Shown here in pieces: positions 1 through 12,900 of a stretch of DNA of 64,000 nucleotides. A program made the translations under genes and the position numbers. The stretch comes from Astropecten irregularis (lineage: Eukaryota > Echinodermata > Asteroidea > Paxillosida > Astropectinidae). The notes under the pieces are model-generated. The model was not told where the DNA came from. It ran no database searches and worked only from the letters and a program-made list of their open reading frames with translations. The stretch is from NCBI GenBank assembly GCA_963971285.1, contig OZ020250.1:7362499-7426498 (forward strand). The letters run 5' to 3'. How positions within the stretch are numbered: the first letter of the stretch is position 1; every line of letters starts with the position of its first letter.

Positions 1-998
1 TTCATGCCGTGAGACCAATATCTCCCTGTCCGATTTTATGTCGCCTCTCGTTTAAGATATCTGTGATGTGCGATGTCCCTCATGCGCCACCGTTCTTTGC
101 CGATTTGCACATAATAAACATCGTTCAGTTTATGATGTGAATGCTGTGGATATTGTAATGTGCGCCCAAAGTGTCATGTGTCATGGCGACCATAATATCT
201 CGCCTAATAATAATATCTCAACACTATAGCTGCACAGCGTCCCACTATCTTCGTTTCGAGTGCAAATTCCCTATTATTACACAGGAAAAACTAAAGGAAA
301 ACACGCCCATACTATTTTGATTCATGCGACTTGTACTGCAGCCGATGCAAAGTGGTAATACTTACTATCAGGAGTCCCAGTAGTTACGGGAACAGAAGAT
401 ACTGCTACTTCTGCAAAACAAAGATATGCAGATCACTTTGTTTTATATACATGGAATGTAGGTGGACACAATTATGCATATGGACGCAATCCTTACAAAT
501 TTGAACGGTTTTCAGTACTCGGAATATTAAAAAAGGCTCCAAATGATTATTTTTTTAAGATATGTATTCATTTGTATGGGTTACTTGGAATACAGTCTCG
601 TATTATGCGGAATATCAGCAGAAGCAATGTATTATTGTCAATTATCTTCAAGGCTGCGCTGCAATGTGAACTGTTAGAATTACAATAATTAAAAGATCTT
701 CTGTCAAGATACATTTTTTTAACTGACCAGAGGGGAAAGTTTAGGCAGTTGAGAAATTAATTCTAATGACGCCTTTGTTATCGACATTGTTTTGTAGTGG
801 AATACTTCCTTTATTGGCACAAATTGCGCCTTAATCGCTAGCCCATCAATGTGTCGGCTACCGATCAACCGACCCGGGGTATAGACCCCACCCCCCCTAA
901 AATAAATGATATAAAATGAACAAATACAAAGTAACGATAATTGTCACTATTACATAAACGTTTCCGCCCAACATGTTCCACTTCCCCAAGTAACTCAC
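1..998 (-). other. Lectin A intron, left end of segmental duplication
   Basis: Positions 1 to about 190 match 47284-47480 almost base for base. From about 200 the copies diverge because A carries the extra CTLD-IV block, and they match again from about 2845 (47501). No gene is seen in 200-990. Confidence 0.6.
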
Positions 999-3900
999 CA
1001 GATGCGATCTTAACTTTGCATAAGTAGTTGTAAATGCGATCACAGTATGCATCATGAAAACCCCCAACGTAACTGTGGTAATATATCACGCAGTTTTGTT
1101 CGCGGTCTCTGTCAGGCTGGCCAGATGCCCAGTTGAGATACACTGTGCGGTTACTCTTGTTGGAGCTATCGTCCACATATCTCCAAACATTATCTGTCTC
1201 CATTTTATTCTGGCCGATCCAGAATCTAATGGCACTCCTGTGAAAACAGTGTTTACAATATCATTATTGATGCATGATGTTGGTCCAGTTATGACACTGT
1301 ATTGAAGTTATGACACTGTATTGAAGTGGTTTTAAACCCTGCCTGTTGTAGCGTTCATACTTTTTGCGATTTGCAATGCCAAGTGAATTTCGTTGACGCA
1401 ATAATTTGTGCGTTTTTGTTCGCAAGTCCGCAAGAAGTGTGTATCGTGCTTTACCGAATCATCAGATAATCTGAAGCATTATTACATTTACACCCTGTAT
1501 TATATACAAAACGTTGGCAATCCGACATCATAGCGAGTTCAAAATGGCGTTCTTGGGAAGAATGGAGCCGGTGTTCAACCGACGTTCGAAGGGCGATTTC
1601 GCAGGGGCGAATGTTGAGGTCGCAGACCTATTAAACAGATCGCCAGTAGATCGCTCAGGCACCGACCAACATTCGATCGATGTTCGGGAGGCAAATTCTG
1701 TCGATTTCAGACCATGATTATTTTGTGCATGCTCCAAAATTGGGACGGAGGTTGGCAGTCACGATCCTGACGGAAATGTTCTCAAAACAGATCTGATTGG
1801 CTGATGTGTCGCGTTGCATAACATTTGCATGCAAGCATGTATCAGACGTTCGCACATGGCAACACAGAGTAGAATGGGTTATACTCAGACTACGCCAAAT
1901 GCCCCGCGAGTAAAATTTACTTTGTTCACTTTTCAATGTATAAGAAATAATCCAGACAGTTTCCCTTGTGGTTATTAAATGATTAAATGATATCCCAATC
2001 ACATCACCCTCTGCAGCAAAGAAGATACAGTTTACAAAGTCAAAGTGTTTTTTATCTTCAAACTTACAATAAGCCGGCATTTCTCAGTGCAGTTATTGCA
2101 TCTTGGATGAGCTGGTTCTCCACAGCATCTTCTATGTCGGCGACATCCCATTCGATGTTGTCTCCGAGTCCCTGACAGAAGGTCCTAGCATCAAGGAATG
2201 CTCCATTCCGATTATTGGTCGCCAGGTAGCAGACTCCGGGTATGAGGGTATCGTTACTGAACGTTTCACCGTAGATGTTGGTGCAGGGTCCCGAAGGGGG
2301 CTCGATGGACGGCGCAGCTGGTCAGGGATAAATCAGGTGAATAAAAATAAAAACTTGAAAATTATGGAGCTGTAGTAGATTTGGTCTCCATCAATACTAA
2401 AAATGCATTTTGACCACAGATTTTTCCTCTCATATTTGTTGACGATTTGTTTTTCAAATATTGATATGATGATTTACATTTTATGTTAAGCTGAATGCAC
2501 ATAATTTTACAGAGTCAACTAAAACTATTTGAATGGTATACATGTATTGATTGTTTCGTAAGATTCTGAAATCAGTTTTCAAGCGACCAATATTGGAACA
2601 CAATTAAATCGCGACGTTTACACTTTGAAACGACCGAAAACTATATCGGCAATTGCAAAACCATTGTTATCCTCTACTGACATGCTTTTCCAAAAATACA
2701 GACGTTTTGTGTTGCTAATTTAATCTTCAATGAAAAGTCGTTATTTCTTTAAAAACTGAAGTGACATTCACTCTTATGGAAGCATTCTTGTTTTGATCAA
2801 AGTAATGTGGATCTCCAGTGAGCGTGAAATTTGTGCTTGTCGGGTATTGAACAGTACCGTTTATTATAATCAAACTGACATCTATTCGACGTAATTATCC
2901 TTCTAGGGTTGACCAAAATGAATTTTACAAAGCCTCTATAATTATAAGATCAAGAACAAGTGGTTGTTTGTGTTTGTTCGGTCTGTCATTTGTTCTTTTA
3001 TCCGTTAGTCTTATTCCGAATCGTTACTTGTAGGCTATCGGCAATCCGTTGCCATTATACAATGTTCAAAATATTTACCTAAACAATATTCACCTAAAAT
3101 TCCAAACTTACGACTTGTTCGACATTCTTTTTGTAATGTCAAATTGAAACTTAGCACATAGTTGACCTCGACCAGTTGCCATTATAGTCGAATGATTTTC
3201 CGTATAGAGAAACAAAAACTGTATGTGATATCATTTTAATCGAACCTATGCGTTTCTTGCAGATAGAGGAAATGGCCCGGTTGCAGTCCACATCCCTCCA
3301 CTTGCCCGCATGATCAACCCCGATGCAGTTCTCCCATGTGCCACCGTTCGGTTCGCCCGATAACCAGTTCAGGAACACCTCACCATCAGACCGCGTGTCG
3401 TTGGATGCATACTTCCACTTTCCTTCAACTTCCCGATCGTTCTGACCAACCCAGTAGTAGCTCGAGCTGTGAATGCAATGATTGTGTATTTGCTAACCCT
3501 GTAGGAGTGCCGGCGTAAAGACATATAAATATGCGCGAATCACTGGTTTAAATTAAAAATATAATTCTAATAAGGTTTGTTTTTTATATAATTTGTACAC
3601 AAAGCAGACACATCTATTTAACAACTTGCAGAGGGGTAAGACCAGTACATTTTAGGTTGACATCTCGGTCTTCTCACTGCTGGTATGATATGAAGGGTAA
3701 GTGGCGTTATTAATGGTAAACTGAGATATTTGGCTTGTTGATATCAAGTGATTTGCCCTATACTATGATGCTGCATCAGCAAAATGCGTCTTACGTTTTG
3801 AAATCTCGGTGTCTGGCAGATAGTATAGTATTCTCCGTGGCGTCCTCAACGTCGACCAGAGACCAACCTTCACCCTGGCAATAGTCGACGGCCGATTCCC

Positions 3901-6900
3901 AGGTAAGCTCCAAGTCCATCATGAAATAACAGTTGCCTGGTTTGGCCGCGCTACCAAATGCGTCCATACGGAGGTCAGAGCATGCTGAAATGCGAATCCA
4001 AATAAAAAAATGAAAATTATCGTCGTATACATAATAATGCATTGGCTACTTTGACCATGAGTGATAAGATTTTGTACTTTCTTCACTTTTTGATTTACTT
4101 TGTTTGTTCATTTGAAGAAATTACCTGTGGCTTCAGGTGGTAAAGTACTACCGTCACACCTCGTCAAGGGATCTCGTGTTGGATCTGGGTCTGCTATCCA
4201 ACAAAAGTGAAAGGGAGTTTCATTAACCTTATCGAGCAGATATTGTTGAGTGAAATTTCGGAACAAAACTTCTTCTGCTTTTTTAAATCGGCGTCGAAGA
4301 GTAAATATCATACTTTTGGTTTTTACTTAAAGGTGGAGTCACATAAGTGCATGTAATCTTCGTTGATACCCAAACTTCATATTTTGTGATAATATGAATG
4401 AGTTAAAGTAAAAAAAAAATGATGTCAGAACACAGGAAATGTTCATGCACTCCGGTAACATTGGTGGAGTGATTCCACTAAAATTGGGTTGCAATCAGAC
4501 TCAACGATACACAATGTTTGTAAAAAACGGAATGTGCGAAGTTGTTTGACATATAATGACTCATGTATGTCTGTCAAATATGAATAGTTAGAGTTAGGTA
4601 TAAAACTCTTTAAGAGGAAGAATTATAACCAACCAGTTTTGAGTTTGCACAGAGTAAAGTACTCTTTGTGGCAAGGTTCATCGCGAAAGCGTCCTTTGCT
4701 TCTTTTCGTCATGACTAGACAGTTCTCATTCCCTGCCCCGTTGGGTTGGCCATTGTCCCAGTTGAGATACATCGCACACTGCCCGCTGGAGGTATACCGG
4801 TAATCGCCTTCTTGCTCCCGATCATTTTGACCGATCCAGTAATAGTTATTCTTACTACGAGTGCAAACAGTGTAAACAACATTAAAATGTTAAATTGCAA
4901 TTATATGTTTCTCATTTTTCTCTCCCAGGTTTCAGGTCTGCATATCAATGACTTGTATAATGTTTCCAAACAATAATGATTAAATCTTTAATATAGGGCT
5001 GAGTACAACATTACATTAGGTAATGATCATTCAACTGATGCGGGATTTAAACCTGTGACCTCCCATAAAAGTGTTCGTTTTCTTCAATGTAAGATGGTGC
5101 ACTTGATTTCTAGCCGCTTGTTGGTCGTCTTTACCTATTTACAGTTAGAACTTACGGGAAATTGTCTATGTTCCACACTTCAAGAAACAGATTCTCTTCG
5201 GCGTCCTTGATGTCAACCACCGACCAGGAACCATTGGGGAGAGACCGGCAGAAATCTACAGCCGCCTGAAAGGGAAACTTCTTGTCGAAAGCGCTGGCGT
5301 AACAAACCCCAGGCACCAAGGGATTACTGAAGGCGGACGGCAAGATGTCACGGCAATCTGGTAAGGAAACGACGGATGAAAGCAGAAACACGTTGGTATT
5401 AAGACATGACTAAAATAATTAGTTTTTAGGAAGAAGGCTTTTCAACCAAATTCATTGATAAAATACTATGAAGTATTATATGCTGCAATCACAGGCTTAA
5501 AGTTGTGAGAAAAGAGAGATATTAGTTCCGATTCAGATTGTAGGGCGACATGCACGAAGAAAAGAAAACAATTTCTTACAATAAAACAGGAAGTTCAATA
5601 TGATTTGTAGCACAAAAAAAGCCAATGGATATAATATACATTACAGGCTGGATAATTTTTCATTGTACCACCATCAAACAGATGGGACAACAATGTGACT
5701 ACGTTTGATACAAAATACTGGACAGAATCGTGATGTATAATGCTTACCATCATAAACCTTCATAGAAAATTCCTCATTGAAACCAGGACAAGGAGGTACT
5801 GTTTCTGTAAAAAAAATAAAACCCAGATATTTCATAATACAAGTTAATACGAAAAGGGTATCGTAGTGTAAAGACAGATACAATAAAATGAAACTAATAT
5901 TATACCACATGAAGTATCAAACATACCAGATGTGATTTTCACTTTACATAAGTAGTTGTTGTACCAATCACAGCGTCTATCAACAAAAACCCCGCCTTCG
6001 TAGATTACGCAGTTTTCTCTACGGCCTCCGTTAGGCTGGCCTGATGCCCAGTTGAGGTACACTGTGCTGTTACACTTGTTGGAGCTATCGTTCACATATC
6101 TCCAAACATTCTCGGTCTCCATGTCATTCTGGCCGATCCAGATTTTGGATGCCTCCCTGTAGAGGCATAAAAATCCCCTCCCAGTTTATAATACAACTTG
6201 TATTGACAAAGTAAAAACGATATGAAACTATTATAAAGTTTTTAATTTAAAGACCAATTTGCTAGAAAACGCAAAGCTCGTATTGAACGATAATTCACCA
6301 ACTCCGTTTTTGATAGATGACTTTTATGAATAGCCCATTGTATCACCGATGTTAATCAAAATTGCATCGTTTGAAACGTTTTCCAGGATACCGGTTATGC
6401 CAATGTTATATACATACATTATTGGCTTATCAATCATTATTGTACACATAGGTAGATTGATAGGTGACCATTTACACCCATGAGGAAATATCATCAACAT
6501 GGTGTCATATTTTAGCCACCGTACTGACATTACGCGATTCAATTTTCTTTTCTAAGATTACTTTTATTTATTTATTTGTTTTAGATTCTTTTTTTTGTAT
6601 GATGTGTCCACACAATTTGTAGGTCAACAGATTATGTTGAGCGTTTTAACGAAACCACTTCAAATTAGATTCCATTAAAATGTTGGAATGTTCACTGTCA
6701 GCACAACTGATGTACTGGTTTTGAATTTTACATTATAAAAACGGCGTTTTTTTTCGAATTGGACTTAAAACGTACAACTTGCCACTCTCCTTTAATTCTC
6801 GTATTGCGTCTTGGATGAGCTGGTTCTCCACCGCATCTTCTATGTCAGCGACATCCCATCCTATGTTGTCTCCGAGTCCCTGACAGAAGGTCCTAGCATC

Positions 6901-9900
6901 AAGGAATACTCCCTTCTCGTCACTCGCCAAGTAGCAAACTCCGGGTTTGAGGGTCTGGTTTCCGAAAGCTTCGCCGTGGATATCGCTGCAAGACACGGCG
7001 TGGTAACTGTTGTTTGGTGGTGATACTAAGGAGAAAAAATGGAGTCATGAACAGCATGACCGCAGTACCATTGTAACTACTACAACATTGGGTTTCCAGT
7101 CCAACAAGGTCTCCGATTGGTAGCCTTTCGTGAAGGCAAGTGCGGCTATGTCTTTATGAACTTATGTAGCTGAAAACGACCGAAAACCACTGACCACGTG
7201 TACTGAACATATATGGCAAAGCAAAGTGGCAGCTCTCAACTTGTAAAGAATTTCAATTTGTAATCTACGTCATTGTCTAAAAAGAATTGTGTGTGCCTGC
7301 GCGCATTGTGGACATTGTATCATCGTGTTTTAGTGATTATTGTAGCGCAATTGCTATTTACAAGCTACACGAGAAGGGAAAGAAACGGTACGGCGCCTGT
7401 GACAGGCGGAATGTCACCACTTCAAATGCCGGCGGAAAGGCATATTGCCCAGAATTGCATCTCGCCTGAGAAGAGAAAGTGGTCGAGAAACGGGTCCCAG
7501 GTAACCCTGCGGCCTTATGGAAAGCAACTAGCAACAAGGTCCAAGAAGATCAGACCATGGTTTACCGCACGGTAAAGTTGACTCATGCACAGTAGGTGTG
7601 TGTTTGTGTGCAAGTGACTGTGCCAGCGAAGAAACCAAGCGAACTAGTTGGTGTATAGGCTACGCCATGAGTCCTTTTATCAACAATAAATGTCAGAAGA
7701 TCGGTAAGTACTAGAATGGAGGCACATGTACGAAGGGCGGATGGATATCCGCTAGAGAGATATGTACGGGCAGTGGATATGTGGAGATTTGTGTTGGTTG
7801 GACGACTTACCCTTGCAGATACATTCGGTAACTGGAAACATTCGAATGCATTCTTGGGATGGATCGTTTGCTGCTTACAGTACAGGCGGGACGAGTTATT
7901 AACACACGCTGGTTCTCAGCATTCATGGAGAAAGGGCCAAGTGTATTTACACTGTTACGCGATCTTGGATAAGTAATGACACGTGTCGCACAAGATTATT
8001 GGAGCATCACTAATGTCGGCTATGTACTCTGTATAAATTGACTTATCAGAAAATCAAGAGGGCGATGTTCCTTAACATCCTGGACATGTCCCTGTTTTGT
8101 TTTTTTACTTGAACAGTTAAAACAAACTTGGTAATGATGAGAATAGTTTGAACAATGTTTTGTCTCAGACTTGACTTGCCAAAAAGAAAGGACAATGTTG
8201 CAAAAAAAAATCAAAGTTTCCTTTTCTTTTCGTAATAATAATCAGAAACTTCCAGTGAAATGCTTTGTTTTCATTAAAACGACATCACAGTTATGCTACA
8301 AACCAACCTGAGCAATTGGGGCTATGCTGATACGGCTGACACAACCTGCGAATGCGGTGTCTCAGGGCAAATAATGCAGCATCTACTGCGATGCCCACTC
8401 TTGGAGGACGAGTGTTGCCTGGAAGGTATGGCAAGGGCAAATGATAAGGCCCTCAACTGCGCAAGAGCCTGACCGAACATTTGAAGGCAATCAGAGGAGC
8501 TAGATGATGGACACGAAAGGAGGAGTTATGCTACAGAGTGTCTAGTTTGGTTGAATTATTATTTTGATGTATCCTTTCGTGTGCGTGTGTTAAATAAATA
8601 TTGAACCGAATTAAGCATCAAATCTCTCCAATGATGAATCTATTTCAAAGTGTCCTCTTGCTTGCCGTTTCTTCTTGTTTTTTCGTTGAAATCTGCATGA
8701 AAATATAGAGTTCATTTTGGTGTTTCAAACTACAAAATAATTGAATGTGTTGGATAGAGTACGCGTGGACTTCAACAAGATATTCTGTGCTCGGGGAAGT
8801 TGTCTTGGGTTGGACTGGATCTATGGTTGCTGTCATTGACTCAGCTGCCTCAGATAAAACTGCTGGTTGACTGGGTGGTGTGCATAAATTAGAGAGTGGG
8901 AGTGGCTGGATAGGAGTTGTCGCTGAAATACTACTGACTGTTGAGTAAATACACGCAAGAGCTTCCTGTTAACGTCTCAGCACTTGGCCACTGCCAAGCT
9001 CAATGAGATACGAACGGGGACCATCACTGACAACACGTTCCATGATGTGTTCTTGCTGGTTGGCTGAATCCTGACCGGTTGTCCAATCTACAGTTCCTAT
9101 AGAGGCTTTGCAGATTTGTCATATTGACATTTGGCCTTGTACTTCCTAAGTTGTATATTGTCTGTCACGCCGCGGAAAACATATGGCAGACTTTTGAGTC
9201 TGGGGGGCACAAGGGGGGCACTAGCAATTGTTGGGGGGGGGGGGGGGTGGGGGGGGCACTACAATAATATGTATTATATTTTTTTTTCACCAACCTAAAT
9301 CTCAAATGGGGGCACGGACGCGGGGGGCACGCGGGGGGCACGAGTTTTCCAGGGGGGGCACGTGCCCCCCCCCTCCCCCCCCCCCCTTGGCGACGCCACT
9401 GATTATGGTCGTTGTTCATCTTGAAAAACTGGTCAAATTTAATGTCTTACACGACGAGGCTAAGAATAGGCACTCCTTCTCTATCCGTGCATAGTTCTGC
9501 TCCGTAGAAGTGCGGGACAGGGGGGAACGCGACTGGTTGCCCATTCTGAAGGAGAGTTATCCCAAGCCCTATGCGTCACACTGTATTGTGACCTCGTAGT
9601 ATCGTAATATCTGGGTACTGGAACACTGGCAATCATCTCCTTTATCTGCTGAAATGACTCCTCTTGTTGGGAAAGCCGTGTGAAAATTGTACTCTGCTCT
9701 GTCAACTTTCTAAGTGGCCCACTCTCCTTAGCGAGCCTTGGCAAATATCGTGAGACACAGGATATAGTTGACACATACAGACCGCTTTATACAGACGCTG
9801 GACTGCTTTCTCAGAGTCTGGTCGGTGTATGTGTGTTATTGCCGCAACCTCCCTTGGATCTAGGCGGACTCCCTTTGTGGTCAAAACTTGACCCATGTAA

Positions 9901-12900
9901 GTCACCTCACCAGGTCGTAGTCTGATCTTCTTGTGGTTGAGTTGCAAGTTTGCTTGTTGTGCCCCATGAAGTAGTACTGTCATGTTCAGGTACATCACAG
10001 CCGTACATAAAACAAAATATATCGTCAGCGGCGACTGCTGTAATAAGTAGATCCTGATATATTTATTTTTGTCGTCGCTGATATTCTTAATTATGCCGAT
10101 GACGGTATCCCAATGACATTTTTCGGGTAACGGATTCTGCCGAAAAAGGTCCAGAAAGTTACCTGGAAAGAAATCTGTTCATCAAGTTTAACTTGATGAA
10201 ATCCTTCCTTGGGGCCGTCCATAAAGTACGTACGCATGGGGGGGGGGGGGTTACCGATGCGTACGCCATGCGTACATGGGGGAGGGGGGATTCAGGCCAA
10301 TGCGTATCGTACGCAAACGAAAATTTTGCATAATCATTTCGCGCGAAAAGAGAGGGAAAAAAAACGAGAAAAAGCATCAGGATTTATTTTTTTTTTTCTC
10401 CTTTTTTTCTTATTCAATATGATAAAAAATTGTAAAATACATCTGTAAATGTATAAAAACCTGCTAAATTTCAGTCATTCATTTAAAATTTGAAAGTGAC
10501 GTCCCAATAACGGTACCCCGGCCCGGATTATTGTGACATATTAATGATGCTAAAGCAAGGTACCACGAGCAGTGAAAAACCTAATGTGGAATGCGTATGC
10601 GTACGGGGGGGGGGGGGGACCATTGTGTACGCCTTGCGTACAGAGAGGGAGGGGGGGGGGGTAAAAAAAAAGTCGGCATTTCGTGCGTACGTACTTTATG
10701 GACGGCCCCTTTGCGAGAGAGGGCAATATATCATCAAGTGTTGACATCTGGTATTGAGGAGGCTTGATGTTTTGTTTTTTCGTGCATCTAAGCTAGTAGC
10801 ATTATGCCAGGTTTCTCGACCAACATGTTCTTCTTCTTCTTCTTCTTGCTTGTAGTCATTAATAATACGATCTGATTATGTTGCCCTAAGAAAGGAAGAC
10901 AGCATCTCTCCAGCAAGGACCCGGCGCATGGTGTGAGGTGCAGAGAGCAGTCCAACCACATTAGGTACGTTCTCAAACACCAAACAAGCGCGGCAATTTG
11001 GGTCGCGATTTGTAGCGCGATCCTAATAAACGCGCTTATTTGTGTGGGAACACAAATAATCGCAACTATTAGTGCGATTTGGACCGCACTCCAAATCGCA
11101 CTAACAGTGCGTCTTTTTGCAAATAAATAGTCGCGATTATTTGCTGTGTGAACGGTGCAACAAAAAATACCGTTGTTTTATATCCCATCATGCAAGGCGG
11201 GCCTGCTAGTGTAGCACAGGATGCATGCCAACGTCACGCTTTCACTGCGCAACGGGCAGTTTGATAGAAATCGTACCTGTACGATTTGGGTCGCGCTTTT
11301 TTGGGCTGTGGGAACACAACAAAAAGCGCGACTATTTGGGTGTGCGACCCAAATAGTCGCGCTTGTTGGTGTGTGAGAGCGTGCCTATTCTAGGCAATGG
11401 CAGATGCAGTGCCCAACCAGGTGATCAGCTGTATGGACTTCACCGCAGTCACATCTGTCTGTGTTTGAGAGGTTCCAAGATGCATGCAGGCTTGCATGGA
11501 AACGCCCAATACCGGTGCGGAGTCGATTCAGGCGGCAACATTCTCTGCGTGGGATATCACAGCCAAGAAGGTGGGATGTAGTTGGCAGCATGTTGTAGAG
11601 TCTGCCTGCTGGCTGCTGTTCTTTCCACTTGTTAGAGAGCCATACTTCCCTGCTGTGGTCCTGTCCTCTGCGGTGAAGTCTTGGGCAGATATAAACAAGG
11701 GTTGTCTGCTTTTGAGGCGTTGTCTTGGGAGGTCAGCATTGATCTTTGTATGGAGAGGGTGTGATACTATCATGGCTGCCTTGAGGGCTGCCTGTCTTGT
11801 GGCAGCATCCCTTCTGATGTTGTGGGGTGGGATATCTGCGAGGACCGGGAGCTGATGGTTGGGAGTGGTTTCATGCAACCTTTGATGATTCGAAGGACAG
11901 AGTTGAGCTGCGCATACTACCTTGGTAGTGTGTTAGCTACGCCCCAGACAGAGAAGTAGTACTCAACGGAAGCATAGACAAGGCAAGCGACGGGGAGCGG
12001 AGAGTGGAGAAGTCAGCTACCACGTAGTGGCCGCACAGTCTGCATAGGAGGCAGACTCTTGCTGATGTTATTACCACAACATTCTGCACATGATGGCGGA
12101 AGTGATTGATCGGTCGGGTTTCACTCCAAGGTAGTGGTTGTGGCACTGAAGGGGAGGACTCCATTTATGAATATTGATGTTTTGGTCGGGTACCGCAGTA
12201 AATCATGAATATTGATGATTTGGTCGGGAAATAGATAATATGCAAATTAGGCTTGCCCCTCACCGACGTGGATGAGCACTGTATACTCAGTGCTTGTGAG
12301 AGCACGTGAGAAAAAATCAGATGCTTGCTCAGGTGGGATTCGAGCCCACGACCTTCTGCTTACTAGTGCAGATGCCTTACCTGCTAGGCCACCGAGCTAG
12401 CTGGGGTCTGCAGGGTAATCGAATCCAACATTGCGGCGGGTACCGCAGTAAATCATGAATATTAATTGACTTTGGTCGGGAAATAGATAATATGCAAATC
12501 AGGCTTGCCCTTCACCGACGTGGAGGAGCACTGTATACTCAGTGCCTGTGAGAGCATGTGAGAAAAAAATCACATGCTTGCTCTGGTGGGATTCGAACCC
12601 ACCGACCTCCTGCAGACCCAGCTAGTTCGGTGGCCTAGCAGGTAAGCATCTGCACTAGTAAGCAGGAGGTCGTGGGTTCGAATCCCACCTGAGCAAGCAT
12701 GTGATATACAGTGCTCATCCACGCGGTGAAGGGCAAGCCTAATTTGCATAGCATACGTGTGATCAATTATTTTACAAACCACGTGTCGGAGGTGATAGAG
12801 ATTGAGATGTCGTAAGCGTATGCGAGAGTGAGCAGTAATTTCAGTACCGGGAAGGATGAAAGCTATGGTGGCAGGGATTTTGGCGGAGTGTGTGCAGAAA

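Larger units (their letters stand above)
1..10062. repeat. Segmental duplication copy A
   Basis: Direct duplicate of about 47284-54770. Shared in order: CTLD-III, linker, CTLD-II, linker and CTLD-I exons with identical exon lengths (except CTLD-I C-half, 230 against 236), then a CCHC fragment, an unknown conserved block, a LINE 3' end and a Gypsy fossil. Copy A alone has CTLD-IV (about 200-2845) and a G/C-run element at 9175-9412. Similarity stops near 10062 (54770 in B). Confidence 0.8.

Noticed and set aside
4191-4311. Extended lectin A exon starting near 4311
   Set aside because: A splice site there would put a stop codon in the phase required by the preceding exon. The internal acceptor at 4190 keeps the frame and is conserved in lectin B.
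9228-9494. Gly- and Pro-rich open frames around the G/C runs
   Set aside because: Produced by homopolymer runs. No protein-like composition.
11484-11855. Plus-strand frame of 123 codons
   Set aside because: Antisense to the Jockey-like LINE C-terminal region, which explains its length.
12600-12700. A functional tRNA gene
   Set aside because: A and B boxes are present, but the acceptor stem does not pair, the same sequence is repeated across the array with a fixed SINE tail, and the copies differ in the anticodon arm.
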